Source: Rhynchopus sp. YZ270_cl-10
Lineage: Eukaryota > Euglenozoa > Diplonemea > Diplonemida > Diplonemidae
Direction: 5' to 3'
DNA length: 64,000 nt
Assembly: GCA_964035575.1 (NCBI GenBank)
Contig: OZ037844.1
Coordinates: forward strand, 310,001 to 374,000
Shown here in pieces: positions 1-11,114 of this stretch. The notes under the pieces are model-generated. The model saw nothing but the letters and a program-made list of their open reading frames with translations, ran no database searches and had not been told where the DNA came from. The position numbers were made by a program, and so were the translations under genes. Numbering within the stretch: the stretch's first letter is position 1; the number at the start of each line of letters is the position of its first letter.

Positions 1-851
1 TGGACACTTTAGGCACTTGTTTTGGTGTTTTTTTTGGTGTTTTGAGGTCAAAAAAGATCCCCTGACTATCCCCTGGCAGCCCTGGGCCGCGACTTGCGCC
101 CTGCTTTTAGACCCACTCTGGGCCAAAAAATGGGCGAAAACCTCCGAAAAAGCACTCTGGGAGCCCAGATAGTTCCAAATTTCCACCGCACACCCTCAAA
201 AACACCTCAAAAACATGTCAGAAAAACATTTTCAAAAACACACTTTTTCAAATAAGTCATTATGGAACCTGCCCAGATGAACTTTTTGAAAAAAGTGTGT
301 TTTTGAAAATATTTTTCTGGCATGTTTTTGAGGTGTTTGGGTGGGTTTCTGGTGGATATATGGAACTATCTGGGTCCCCGGAGTGCTTTTTCGAGGGTTT
401 TCACCCATTTTTTGGCCCAGAGGGGGTCCAAAAGCAGGGCGCAAGTCGCGGCCCAGGGCTGCCAGGGGATAGTCAGGGGATCTTTTTTGACCTCAAAACA
501 CCAAAAAAACACCAAAAAAGGCGATAAATGTGTTCAAAACAGGTCGGAATGGACTCGCGGGACATTTTTGGGGCATATTTGTGCCCAGACAGGCCTAATG
601 ATGACAAATTTTTGCTTTTTTTTTTGAAATATTGGTCAAAAATGGCCATTTGACCAAAATGGCCCAAACGGCCAAAATGGTCTATTTTTGCTATTTTTTT
701 CCATTTTTTTGTATCTCTGGGGTGTCTCACCTATAGAACACCCCCAAACCACACCCCAAAACCATCTCTGACCCGAAATTTTCGGTGGTTTGCGGGTACT
801 TTGCACGTAAATCCAAAAAAATCGAAATGCCTCAAAAAAATAGGGGTTTTG
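1..851. mobile_element. Partial foldback element at window edge
   Basis: Roughly 1-250 and 278-530 are imperfect reverse complements around a short loop near 251-277, so the stretch can fold into one long hairpin. The part 465-720 is a direct relative of 11600-11870 inside the foldback element at 11115-12016 (shared runs of Ts, a tract with four CCAAAA-type steps, then CTGGGGTG), so this looks like another member of that family cut by the window start. No coding capacity is seen. Short open frames here only reflect the A/T-rich arms. Confidence 0.6.
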
Positions 852-867
852 CCCCCACCTAGGCATA

Positions 868-1691
868 CTGTGCAGGCGAGTAAAAAAAACTCGCCTACTC
901 GCCAAAAACTCGCCTAAAACTCGCCCATTTTTGGGGGGCGAGTTTTGGCGAGTTTTTTTTTTTTGGTAGGGATTTTACCTTGGGAAAAGTGTACACACGA
1001 AAATATGAGGGAAATTTGAGTTTTGAAGAAAAAAATTTTTTCGTTCCACTTGAACAAGACCTCTGCAGTTTGCTTTGTAGACTTCCACAACCAGTACCAC
1101 CAGTCCAGCTGTACCTTCTGCGGATCCATGAAGCTTGCACAGATGGGTGCGATGTAGTCGTGGGGGAATACCGCCAAGGGGTGGCCTGCAGGGTTGCCAT
1201 TTACCGGCATGACGAGGACATTGTTGTATAGCGAGTGTAGCCCCGGCTCATGTCTTCGTCATCCTCCGGATTGTAGCACGTCTTGTCCCCCGGGATCTAC
1301 GGCACGCTTGGATCTTCCCCTGGAGCAAATGTTTACATACATGCCTGTCAGCCACTGCCGTGACATGGTTGCCTTTAGACGTACAAGTGACACAATTTCA
1401 ATTTTTTTGTGTGTTTTTTGAGTGGCATGTTGTCATCAGTCACCCCCGCCCTCCATTTTCACATCCTGGTGCACATTTTCACCCCCAAGGTGCGTATGTG
1501 CACCAGGATTTGCACCCAAATGTGGGCGAGTTTAGGCGAGTTTTTGGCGAGTTTAGGCGAGTTTTGGCGAGTTTTTGGCGAGTTTTGGCGAGTAATAGGC
1601 GAGTAATGGGCGAGTAGGGCGAGTTTTTGGCGAGTTTTTCCTGAAAATCAGGAAAACGAAAAACTCGCCTAAAAACGGCTCGCCTGCACAG
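868..1691. mobile_element. GCGAGT-rich element F0 inserted in F1 arm
   Basis: This element begins CTGTGCAGGCGAG and ends with the inverted form CTCGCCTGCACAG. It is flanked on both sides by TA (866-867 and 1692-1693), which reads as a 2 bp target duplication. Removing it restores the left arm of F1. Both subterminal regions (879-955 and 1520-1680) consist of tandem or inverted GGCGAGTTTT-like units. The same kind of unit forms the arms of the element at 10190-11110, so these two are related families. The middle (960-1500) holds a minus-strand coding remnant. Confidence 0.65.
914..1245 (-). pseudogene. Captured coding fragment inside F0
   Basis: Read on the minus strand this interval gives an uninterrupted, protein-like stretch. 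It includes residues such as PAGHPLAVFPHDYIAP and QLDWWYWLWKSTKQTAE, quite unlike the T/G-rich arms around it. It has no convincing start and runs into the arm repeat (poly-K) at its 3' end. I do not recognise the family. It is best read as a host or transposon gene piece carried inside the foldback element. Confidence 0.35.
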
Positions 1692-2499
1692 TACACGACG
1701 CGGTCCAGGACCAATTTCACTTGTCATGGTGACAAGTGAAATGACAAGTGAAATGTATGACAAGTGGTCACTTGTCATGACAAGTGACTCACTTGTCATG
1801 ACAAGTGAACCACTTGTCATGACAAGTGATTTACCTGAGGAATGCCTGTGAGCTCATGATTTCATTTATTCCTACATGAAATGAAGTAAAAAAATGTAAA
1901 ATGATGTACTTTTTATCTCTTTCTTTTTTAGCCTGATGTGGGTAGTGGCGGCTATCTGATGGTTTTCTTTTATTGATTAGGGAGTGGGTTGTGCAGGCAA
2001 CGTAAGGAAATGGGGTGGGGACTGGGGAACGGTAAAGAAAAGTATGGTTAAAGTGACGTAAGGACTTTTGCGAAGGGCTCTCACTCACGGACTGACGCTT
2101 CATTTTTTAAAAAAATTTGAAATGTAAAAGACAACAAAAGGTGATGTTTTATTTTTCCTTCCTTCAAAACTTCACACACAACGCTTTTTTGGTTTTTGGG
2201 AGACACACAAGGTGCCAGGTTCTATGGTAAGCACGGAACCACCCTGCACCTGTTTGTCATGTTGTTTCCCGTGCAATACATGGAGAAACGTTTCGCACTC
2301 GAAACAAAGCTTTTTTAATAAAAAATGAACGAAGCACAAAAACAAGCGTGTGTGGAAGAAAAAAGAAAAGGGAAAATATTTTTTCTGATTCACAGTGGTG
2401 TTTATGTTTTGGGTACGGGGCGGAGAATAAAATCTGTTCGATAAAAGAAACGCAAGCTTTTTGTTTTATCTTGTTCATTTTTAAAAGCAAAAATAACTA

Positions 2500-2672
2500 T
2501 TTATTCAACGCCTTTTAGCGTGGTTTTTTTTTGCGATAACTTCACGCATTTTTTTCCCAGGCGAGTGGTAGTTAATTTGCCGAGCGAAGCGAGGCAAATT
2601 GAATCCACGAGCCTGGGAAAAAAATAAGTGAAGTATCGCAAAAAAATTCGCTAAAAGGCGTTGAATACGTAA
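2500..2672. repeat. Near-perfect 170 bp palindrome
   Basis: The sequence TTCAACGCCTTTTAGCG at the left is mirrored by CGCTAAAAGGCGTTGAA at the right. The arms continue through a GCGATAACTTCACG-like step and TTTTTTCCCAGGC, with a loop around the AATTTGCCGAGCGAAGCGAGG tract. It lies inside F1 and may be a small element of its own or part of the F1 arm. A similar GCGTGAAGTTATCGC word returns at 3837-3853. Confidence 0.6.
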
Positions 2673-3278
2673 TTTTATTTCACGTTAAATAAAGTATACG
2701 AAAGGATTTGGCACTTTTAGCGTGACTCATTTATTGTGCAATAACTAACGAGTATGTGTCCCTCCAGGTAGCTTTCCTTACCCTCCCGCCAGCGCTACCG
2801 GGAATCCCACGGACCCCTAGCTAGGATAGCGGGACTCCCGCTGGGGGGGCTGGCAAACCTGAGGGGGCTGGAGGGAGGCTAAAAAAGGCTGAAGGGTCCC
2901 TCCAGACCTGTTACCCTCCTGCGGGGAAACCTGCAAAAACCCGATAAACTGGGCCTACCCTTATATGTGGGGTGGGATACACGTTTTCGGGGTGTCATAA
3001 CCATGTGTGAGCCACACAGGGTGGTGCACAGGTGACCCCATGCAGTACACGCAACCCACGTTTTGATACACAACAGCATTTTGCGTGTAGCGCATACAGC
3101 GTGTAGCCTATTTAGCCCACGCATAGCGTGTAGCGTGTGGTCGGGTTCTGAAAGCTGCCTCAAAGGTACACAAAGCTACATCCCGACGTCTCCCCACCCT
3201 CAGGGTCCCCTCGGGTGCTAGCGGAGGTCGGGAAATGGCTATCGTGCAAGAGCGAGACATTCAGAAGATCCCCGCCCA

Positions 3279-3735
3279 TCACAGAATATCATGCCAGCCA
3301 CCGCCTTCCTCACAATGAAGTAAGGGGGTGGTGTGTCCTCCGCCTTCATAGGTAATGAAGGAGTCGATTTCTTGTTTCGTAAGTGCGGAGTGCCTTGGAC
3401 TGTCGTGTCGGTAGCCGGTCTGGTTTTGTTTCAAGAGACACACGAGCCTGCGCAAACTGGTCTTGCAGTTGCACCCCATACTTCCTCGCCAATATGCTGC
3501 TCAGCTTACTGAACGCTGTCCATTACGACGACGATTTGTACGTGAGATCGTCACGGAGATGCACTATGCACAAAACAAAGTCGGCTTCCGTGGGCTTACC
3601 GTTGGGCTTGCCAATGAATTCCTTAAAAAGCGGTCCCATTCACGGATGTACGGTGTCGACGATGCCAGTCCTTCAGCAAAACCACTGTAGCGCTCGTCCA
3701 TCTCTTGTCGGAGGACCGTTTGCGTCTTAGATCCT
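3279..3735 (-). pseudogene. Degenerate minus-strand coding remnant in F1 loop
   Basis: All three minus-strand frames contain protein-like pieces that pass from one frame to another. For example MPKDLRRKRSSDKRW lies near the right end, YGVQLQDQFAQARVSLETKP in the middle, and a downstream piece contains EIDSFITYEGGG. This pattern suggests one coding sequence broken by small indels. I see no recognisable domain. It occupies the unique centre of F1, so it is either the remnant of the element's own gene or a captured gene. Confidence 0.35.
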
Positions 3736-4904
3736 TCGGCATGTTGCGTGTGTCAAAAAAAAATGGGAAAAGTGCAAAAAAAATTCGAAATTTTCAATTT
3801 TTAGGCGGGTGGTGGTGCAGGATATACCAAAATTTAGCGTGAAGTTATCGCCAAAAAAAACCCCTGTTTTGGCGTGAAAAAAACAAAAATAAAATCACGC
3901 TCCTAAGGAATTGCAGTGAAAAAAAGTGAAAACGCGTGAAATAAAGTTCAATTAGCGTGGTTTTTATTTGTGAAAAAAACACGGCGTGAAATTATCATTA
4001 AAAAGAATCACGCTAAAAGTGCCAAATCCTTCGTATACTTTATTTAACTGTGGAATAAAATCAAAAAATCAAAAAATCTGTCGGTGGATAGGTGGTGCAC
4101 AGGGTATAGTTTCATATTCAATGAAAAGGAAATCAAGTTGGTCGCACCCGAAGACGCGAGGCAGAACGACGCCTCGGAAGAAGAGGATGACGACGAAGAC
4201 GACGAAGGCGACGACGCTGTGACAATTGAATGAGAGCAATGCTATCATAATCAAAAAAAAAAATCGTTTGATGCCTCAAACGGGATGGTTATAACCCTGG
4301 TAATATGGGTAGGGGGTATTACCAGGGTTAGTGAACCGCATAGTCGTGTCCTTACGTCACTTTAAACAATACTTTTCTTTTTTTTTTTTTTTTTTTTTCT
4401 TTTCTTTTCCTTTTTTCCCCCACTCCCCACCCCATTGCCTTACTTTGCTTGCGCAACCCACTCCCTAATCAAAAAATAACAATAAAAAGAATCCAGGGTT
4501 AACAGGGACCCTAAGGATTCACTTGTCATGACAAGTGGTTCACTTGTCATGACAAGTGATTTACATGTCATTTCACTTGTCACTTTTATGACATGTCATT
4601 TCACTTGTCAGGTGCCTCTGGACCGCGTCGTGTATGCCTAGGGGGGGGGGGGGGGGTAGGGGGTAGCAAACCCCACACGGCGGGGTCCACACACCCGAGG
4701 GTCCGTAAATTTTACGGACCCTCTTTACGGACCCTCAAGTGCGGACCCGGGTCCGTAATTACGGACCCTAGGGTCCGTAATTAAGGTGGGAAATCACTGT
4801 TTGGATGTGTGACTGCTGGTCGAAAAGCCCTGGGAGCAAACCGAGTGGTACACAGGTACCACATGATAGACCATGATCATGTGGGCCTATCCCAAGTTAC
4901 ATAC

Positions 4905-5265
4905 CGAAAAAAGTCGTGAGCTCGGTTAGTTGTCAAAGACGTCTTCCACCATGCACTGAGGAGATAATGATCCAACAATTTACAAGAAAGATTACTTAAC
5001 CTACTGCTGGAAATTGCCAGGTCGTAGTAACACACAAAGTGTGCCTCCGTTCGGGAATACCGGATATTCTAGAGACCAAAAAGGCCTCAAGAATATCTTC
5101 CGGTAGTCAAGGTATAACCGAATGAACGGCCCAAGACCCCCGTGGAGAAGTTAAATGTTGTAATGCTATCAAGTACAAACTGCGAACACTGTCTTACCCT
5201 CCTCAATACATGGTGGAATATTTCTTTGACAACAAACCGAGCTCAAGAGTTTTTAAACTTCCCTG
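4905..5265. mobile_element. MITE-like repeat, copy A
   Basis: The unit has terminal inverted repeats of about 45-60 bp: GAGCTCGGTTAGTTGTCAAA on the left, mirrored by TTTGACAACAAACCGAGCTC on the right, followed by CTTCCACCATGCACTGAGG-type sequence. About 250 bp of the interior is nearly identical to 7471-7730. Inside, a stem can form between CCGGATATTCT and AAGAATATCTTCCGG. The interior reads like structured RNA, but I cannot match it to a known RNA. Confidence 0.55.
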
Positions 5266-6720
5266 AGGGAATGCGAGACGCAAAATTTACCACCAGACCC
5301 TGTCTTCGTGCACCTTCGGTGCAACGCTGCAGACAGGCCAAACTGCGTTGGACTCAGAGGAATGCCTGCTGTGCAGTGTATCAATGAGAACCAAGTCCCA
5401 GCAACAAGGGGCGCCTTTTGGCGGGCGTTGTTGAGGGTGTTTGGGGTGCAAAGTTTTCCACAATTTTGATGCGCGGGTACAGAAGTGTTGTCTTGTTCTT
5501 TCATCTTTAGGAATGTAAATGTCAATCGCGTTTAACTACCACTAGGGCTTGTTCAGTGAACCCACGAGGGGTCGAAGGGGGTTGGTTATCCCATAGCTAT
5601 CAAAGGTTGTGTCGACCAGGCTAATCCACTATGTTACGCTGTACGTTGTTAAATCCGAAGAAATAACACTTTAGCAGCCGCAGGAAGTTTGTTAAAAAGA
5701 GTGCCTCACGCTACACAAACCACCACCCGCGATTGACTTAGATGTTATAACAAAGAGAATTCAGAACAAAACAACACCCTGCCCCATACACACTAAATTG
5801 TCATGCTTATGCCTGGGCCAAAATTACTGTTGACCAAAAAGGCAACAAGACCACCCACAAGGAGTGTGAATTGTGCACTGGTTTTCTGGGGGAACGCAAT
5901 ATTTTCTTGTGTCTAGTCCTCCGCAAGCAGAGGACAGACTTTCCGGAAGGTTTCCAAAGTCGAATTTCTTGCACTAGCTATGCTCCCTTGGTTAATGGCT
6001 ATAGCAGTGACTGACTAAGTGTACCCACCCCCCTCCACCCAGATCTTCGTCCGCAAACTCAGAATAGATTGATGCGGGTAGATTTTGAGTTGTTGAATGT
6101 CGGACCGCGGTGAAGCTTCTCATCGCAATCGCGGGTGCAGTTCAGACTTCACGATCCTGTATAAGTGTAAATGTGGGGTGTGATTAAGTTATGGTATACA
6201 AACGTAGTAGTCGGGAAAGGTGAGGTTAATAAAAAAGGCTATTTATTGCCGTGAAATAAGATAGATTTTTTCCACGCTACAGGTCGAGAGAGTGACCTGC
6301 TGCACAAATGGTTCGAGTGAAGCGAGGTGAATTATGTGAAGCAGGTAACGAGCGCCTGTGGAACCAAATAGAAACGTAACACTCATCACACGATAAAACC
6401 CATGGGAGAGGTTGTGGTGAAACGCACACACCTCGACCTGAGGAGTGGCTCTGCAGCGCGGTTCGTCCCCAGAACCGCAAGTGTGTTCAAAATGCTTTGT
6501 TTCTATTTCCTCCTTCATGTCATGAGGTGACACAAAATGATTGGTGCGTAAAAAAATAGCTATTTAATAGTGTGAACATTACGCGTTTATTTCGAGTTGA
6601 AAACACGAACAAGTTGAAATATGCGGCATTTTTTTGTTCAATCTTCACTAGTAACTGAAAGTTAAACATAATTACATACCTTGTCTTCCCCGTAACCTGC
6701 GCCTTCGCTGCTTTTAAGGT
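5266..6720. other. No gene seen; possible structured-RNA-like sequence
   Basis: There is no credible long open frame here. The base composition is more balanced than in the flanking repeats. Stretches such as TGCACCTTCGGTGCA (a UUCG-capped stem, about 5309-5323) and TTTAGCAGCCGCAGGAAG (about 5670) look like folded RNA. A divergent or scrambled ribosomal RNA piece is possible but not shown. From about 6230 the sequence becomes AT-rich again. Confidence 0.3.
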
Positions 6721-6734
6721 GCTTTCTCTGGGTG

Positions 6735-7139
6735 CCCAGTACCCAGTACCCAGTACCCAGTACCCAGTACCCAGTACCCAGTACCCAGTACCCAGTACCC
6801 AGTACCCAGTACCCAGTACCCAGTACCCAGTACCCAGTACCCAGTACCCAGTACCCAGTACCCAGTACCCAGTACCCAGTACCCAGTACCCAGTACCCAG
6901 TACCCAGTACCCAGTACCCAGTACCCAGTACCCAGTACCCAGTACCCAGTACCCAGTACCCAGTACCCAGTACCCAGTACCCAGTACCCAGTACCCAGTA
7001 CCCAGTACCCAGTACCCAGTACCCAGTACCCAGTACCCAGTACCCAGTACCCAGTACCCAGTACCCAGTACCCAGTACCCAGTACCCAGTACCCAGTACC
7101 CAGTACCCAGTACCCAGTACCCAGTACCCAGTACCCAGT
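6735..7139. repeat. 7 bp tandem array (CCAGTAC)n
   Basis: About 58 head-to-tail copies of CAGTACC are present with no visible sequence divergence. Because 7 is not a multiple of 3 and the unit has no stop codon in any phase, all frames on both strands stay open (repeating VPSTQYP or VLGTGYW). No protein should be inferred. Degenerate GGTACC/GTACAC words continue into 7318-7385. Confidence 0.95.
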
Positions 7140-7454
7140 GTCTTCGAGAACCTAAAAATGCGTTTTGTTGAAATTTTCTGGCTTTTTCTGAACTTTTCCC
7201 AGCTACTTTTCTGGTCGTAGCCGACTTTTCTGATCGAGTAGCTATTTTCACTTTTCTGGTGTATGAGTAGGTTTTCTGGGTGGGAGACTGGATTCTGGGT
7301 ACAGTGGTGTGTCTGGGCACCCAGGCACCTGGGTACTGGTGTATTTTCGGCCCAGGTACCCCGGTACACGGTACACTGGTGTACAAGGGAAAAAGTCGTG
7401 AAAAAAGCAACCACAGCTCCACATGACAAACACAAAAGTGTCCAGTCACGTGGG

Positions 7455-7760
7455 GCATTCATGCACTGAGGAGATAATGATCCAACAATTTACAAGAAAG
7501 ATTACTTAACCTACTGCTGGAAATTGCCAGGTCGTAGTAACACACAAAGTGCGCCTCCGTTCGGGAATACCGGATATTCTAGAGACCAAAAAGGCCTCAA
7601 GAATATCTTCCGCTGGTCAAGGTATAACCGAGTGAACGGCCCAAGACCCCCGTGGAGAAGTTAAATGTTGTAATGCTATCAAGTACAAACTGCGACCACT
7701 GTCTTACCCTCCTCAATGCATGGTGGAAGATGTCTTTCACAACAAATATCCTGTACACAG
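7455..7760. mobile_element. MITE-like repeat, copy B
   Basis: This is a direct copy of the interior and right end of the unit at 4905-5265, from CATGCACTGAGGAG through CCTCAATGCATGGTGG. Its far-left terminal repeat is replaced by unrelated sequence, with only GGAAAAAGTCGTGA near 7388 still similar. Its right end is followed by a short run of the 8 bp CAGGTACA unit. Confidence 0.55.
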
Positions 7761-7787
7761 GTACACAGATACACAGGTACACAGGTA
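7747..7787. repeat. Short, degenerate 8 bp array
   Basis: About five imperfect copies of CAGGTACA follow MITE copy B. This is the same unit, in opposite orientation, as the long array at 10832-10988. Confidence 0.7.
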
Positions 7788-8220
7788 AAACCCGTTAAAA
7801 TTGTGTGTGAAAGTTAAAAATAGCTATATTTGCATTTTTCGCCCAGCATTGAGGACACATAGGCCCACCAAGGGCAATTTTGTGATGTCAAAAAAAATTT
7901 TTTTTCGGCCCAAAAATTGACTTGTTTTCGGTAAAACCCACTAAAAATTGTGGTACTCTAAACTGCGTTTTAGACCCCCACAGATGCTCAAAAGTGCCAA
8001 ATTTTGCTTTTAATGGCCTCAAATCGTCCAAATTAGCCCTAAACGGGGGCAAAAAAAAATTTTCGAGAGTCCCTTTCCCTGGGAGGCTCCGTAATTACGT
8101 ACCCTAGGGTCCGTAATTACGTACCCTAGGGTACGTAATGACACTCCGTAAAGAGGGAGTGTCCTAACATGCCGTTTTACGGACCCTCGGGGTGTGCGGA
8201 CCCCGCCGTGCACGTGAAAA

Positions 8221-10186
8221 GTGAGGCAAAAGTGGTTTTTTCGGATTTTTGAAAAAAAAAGCTTTCTATGTCATTCTGACCATACTCTCCGACCCATACC
8301 CCCCAAAAAACACCCCCTGACTCGGTTTCCACCCGAAATAGCACTTTCTGTGCCCAAAAATGGACAAATTCAAAAAAAACAAGTAATTGCTATCGGAAAA
8401 AAAACGGGGTGTGATGTGGAACTCCATCCTGTAGAAATAATCTACAACACGCCCAGCATTCTGCTCTTCTGCAGGTATGCTAACGCTCTTCGTAAGCTGC
8501 CAGACCCACTGGGACGCCAGCATCTGAAACGTTCAAGAAGGGGGGCTGTCCTCTTCGTCCAGCACCATCTGCTCGATAGCGTTGTTGGACGTCGGCTCGG
8601 CAGGCTCGGCGTGTTCCAGCTCGTTTTTGTCCACAGGCTCCCCACATTGTCGTCGTCGTTGGAGCAGTGCGGAAGGAACACAGAATGCACAGACTACAAC
8701 ACATCGATCACACCATCAGCACCTCCAGCAAATCGCCAGGATGCTACGGTGGTTTCGAAAATCGCGCGGAGTTTTCCACATCACACCCGTTTTTCCTTAG
8801 CAATTACTTGTCCTTGTTGTTACTGTTGTTTTCAACCACCTTCCTTCAACCCTTGTAGGGGTCAGTTGTAATTTTTTTCGCGAAAACATGAAATTATACA
8901 TTTCAAGAGAACAAATTAAAAAGGGTCCTTATTTGCATTTTTGGGCTCCGCCCGTGCAGTGGTGGGGTCAATCTCGAAAATTGGACAATTTTTTGACCAC
9001 TTAAATTTTGAGAAATATGAGCCCGGTTCCTTATACGTGGGGCCCATTTTCGGCTAAATTTTTCCTCAAAATCTGGTTTTGTAAAATTGACCCTTTACTC
9101 CCCCCCCACATCGATTTCAATACTATACCTTACTTCACCTACGGTTGCCCTTACAGGGGGGGTGAAGGAAGGTAAGTTGAAAATTTTTGGCCAGGACTTG
9201 GTACCTTTTGTGGGTACCAGGTCCTGGTACCCTTTTTAAAACATGGTTCTAAGTTCCACCAAGTCCTCTAAACACCCCGAAACCGCCTGGGTACCCCTCG
9301 GGATAGGTTCTGGGGTGAAAATATGTGGCTTTGGGGGCTTTTCTGGCCCCAGAATGAGTAAAAGCGGTCCAAACAGCAGGTGGTACAGATGAAGGCCACA
9401 GTGGAGAGAACCACACGCTGCTTTTTGGACCGCTTTTACACACTCTGGGGCCAGAAAAGGCCTCAAAGCCACATATTTTCACCCCAGAACCTATCCTGAG
9501 GGGTACCCAGGCGGTTTCGGGGTGTTTATCCACCTTAGTTCGCATGCTTGTTTTACTTTTTTTTGATTTTTCTTGAAAATCTTGGCATTTCCTGTAGGTG
9601 TGGTCTTTCTATTGGCACTCTATTGTCACTCAGGTTGGGAGGGGGACAGTGATGGAACACAACGCATTTTTGACCCAAAAAACAGGGTACTTCACCTATT
9701 TTGAGGTCGGGGAATCAATTCCGGGGTGATTTTTGGACATTAGAGACGTTCTGGCGGTCTCATTGGGGGTGTTGGTGCTCGTGACAAGGTAAAAAGCAAG
9801 TGTGTATTTAATAAACCATGGAGTGTTGGGTATGTCAAATCTCTCTGAGGCGCCTCTGGGGACCAGAAAAGGCCCCAAAACCACATATTTTCACCCCAGA
9901 ACCTATCCCGAGGGGTACCCAGGCGGTTTCGGGGTGTTTAGAGGACTTGGTGGAACTTAGAACCATGTTTTAAAAAGGGTACCAGGACCTGGTACCCACA
10001 AAAGGTACCAAGTCCTGGCCAAAATTTTTTTTTTTTTGAATTTGTCCATTTTTGGGCACAGAAAGTGCTATTTCGGGTGGAAACCGAGTCAGGGGGTGTT
10101 TTTTGGGGGGTATGGGTCGGAGAGTATGGTCAGAATGACATAGAAAGCTTTTTTTTTCAAAAATCAAAAAAATCGTGTTTGCCTCG
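8221..10186. repeat. Nested hairpin region F3
   Basis: Three or more inverted-repeat pairs lie inside one another. The outer pair is 8237-8382 with 10028-10170 (arms of about 145 bp). Next is 8384-8425 with 8773-8808. A third is 9188-9352 with 9858-10023 (about 165 bp, beginning GGCCAGGACTTGGTACC). An internal hairpin is 9264-9378 with 9422-9526. The arms are highly similar, which suggests recent formation or gene conversion. Open frames running through the arms are by-products. Confidence 0.7.
8426..8770 (-). pseudogene. Captured coding fragment inside F3
   Basis: On the minus strand this loop encodes an acidic, protein-like piece (GEPVDKNELEHAEPAEP followed by NNAIEQMVLDEEDSPP). The downstream part shifts frame and contains SDAGVPVGLAAYEER. 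It sits exactly between the two arms 8384-8425 and 8773-8808, so it looks like gene sequence trapped in a foldback. The parent gene is not in this window and I do not recognise it. Confidence 0.4.
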
Positions 10187-10189
10187 GGC

Positions 10190-11110
10190 TTTTGCTACCC
10201 CCTAGGCATAGGTGCCCGCCGAGTCGTTTTTGGGCGAGTTGTCGGAACTTTACGATTTCACCTAACAACTCGCCCAAAACTCGGACAACTCGGCCACAAC
10301 TCGCCCTATACTCGGCACAACTCGGCCACAACTCGCCCATTTTTACAGGCAAAAACATACAGGGATGGGAGGTGACGTTGTAAGGTTACACACATGTAAC
10401 GTTGGTACAACACATGATCTCAAGAAAAACAACCAGGGCTAAGGCCAAACGCCACTCATTACATGCACCTTGTCATATGACTAGTCATAGGTGGTAACTA
10501 GGTCGTGGTGGTCCATGGGCCACCGTGCACACTCACGGTTTTTGGTAATTGCTGGGGGGAATGGGATATACTCCGTACATGGATACCCACACAGAACACA
10601 CGGTTCCCCAGACATCTGTCAGGCAATCACTGATTCACTTCACACAGGTCGGGCAGGCGCTGCCTGCCCATCCTCTTTTCCTGTCTGCTATCGATTCCAG
10701 GTTCACAACGTTCACACGTTTAGTCAAAATGCTTTGGGCGACGACTTCCTTTGGGATACACAAAACCACACAAAGCGCACATTCACAGACCAGCTGTGAA
10801 GCGTGGGATGCACAAGATAAAACGTGATGTGGTGTACCTGTGTACCTGTGTACCTGTGTACCTGTGTACCTGTGTACCTGTGTACCTGTGTACCTGTGTA
10901 CCTGTGTACCTGTGTACCTGTGTACCTGTGTACCTGTGTACCTGTGTACCTGTGTACCTGTGTACCTGTGTACCTGTGTACCTGTGTTTTTGTAGCCATA
11001 AAAAATCCCAAAAAAAAACAACTCGCCCAAAAAAAATGGGCGAGTTGTTGGCCGAATTTGGGCGAGTTGCCGAGTTGTTTTAACTCGCCGGGCACCTATG
11101 CCTAGGGGGG
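10190..11110. mobile_element. Foldback element F4 with internal 8 bp array
   Basis: The left end reads CCCCCTAGGCATAGGTGCCCG and continues into CGAGT-rich sequence. The right end is the mirror (CGGGCACCTATGCCTAGG). Both arms (10220-10345 and 11012-11090) are built from AACTCGCCC / GGGCGAGTT units like those of F0. The centre carries the 8 bp array. No coding region is supported. Confidence 0.65.
10832..10988. repeat. 8 bp tandem array (GTACCTGT)n
   Basis: About 19-20 copies of GTGTACCT (CAGGTACA on the other strand) are present with no divergence until the last copy. The array is in the loop of F4. Open frames through it (repeating VPVYLCTC) are artefacts. Confidence 0.95.
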
Positions 11111-11114
11111 GGGG

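Larger units (their letters stand above)
852..4645. mobile_element. Large foldback element F1
   Basis: The ends are inverted copies: CCTAGGCATA plus CACGACGCGGTCC on the left (858-867 and 1694-1706, interrupted by another element) and the mirror image at 4614-4642. Further inward the arms keep matching in pieces: CACTTGTCATGACAAGTG repeats at 1725-1830 and 4520-4610, a CCCACTCCC/TTACGTCAC block at 1960-2070 and 4345-4490, and a block ending in AGTATACGAAGGA-type sequence at 2683-2735 and 4004-4052. The centre (about 2740-3990) is the non-repeated loop. No transposase is recognised, so it is probably non-autonomous. The family is unknown to me. Confidence 0.65.
4676..8210. mobile_element. Element E2 with CACGG...CCGTG ends
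   Basis: The left end CACGGCGGGGTCC, then GAGGGTCCGTAAA, is mirrored at the right end by TTTACGGACCCTC and GGACCCCGCCGTG. Inside both ends are copies of GGTCCGTAATTACGGACC (about 4745-4785 and 8090-8140). CA flanks both ends (4674-4675 and 8211-8212), the same arrangement as the tiny element at 19017. The 3.5 kb interior contains two MITE copies and the 7 bp array. No transposase is seen. Confidence 0.55.
4657..10203. mobile_element. Outer inverted-repeat element enclosing E2 and F3
   Basis: TAGGGGGTAGCAAA at 4657-4670 is mirrored by TTTGCTACCCCCTA at 10189-10202. Just inside, GAGGCAAA-type sequence at 8221-8250 matches inverted sequence at 10150-10180. The simplest reading is one element whose left end was split by the insertion of E2 (4676-8210). 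Its body is the nested hairpin region 8221-10186. Confidence 0.45.

Noticed and set aside
4641-4660. G runs with TAGGGGG as telomere-like sequence
   Set aside because: Only a single long G run with one TAGGGGG; no tandem telomere unit.
6520-7462. Long open frames on both strands through the 7 bp array
   Set aside because: A stop-free 7 bp unit keeps every frame open; the repeating peptide has no independent support and both flanks are repeats.
4905-7760. The two MITE copies as direct terminal repeats of one larger element
   Set aside because: Each copy carries, or partly carries, its own inverted ends, so they are two separate insertions of a small element.
8221-8871. 216-codon plus-strand frame in the F3 region
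   Set aside because: It runs through a hairpin arm that is repeated in inverse at 10028-10170; the better protein signal in the loop is on the other strand.
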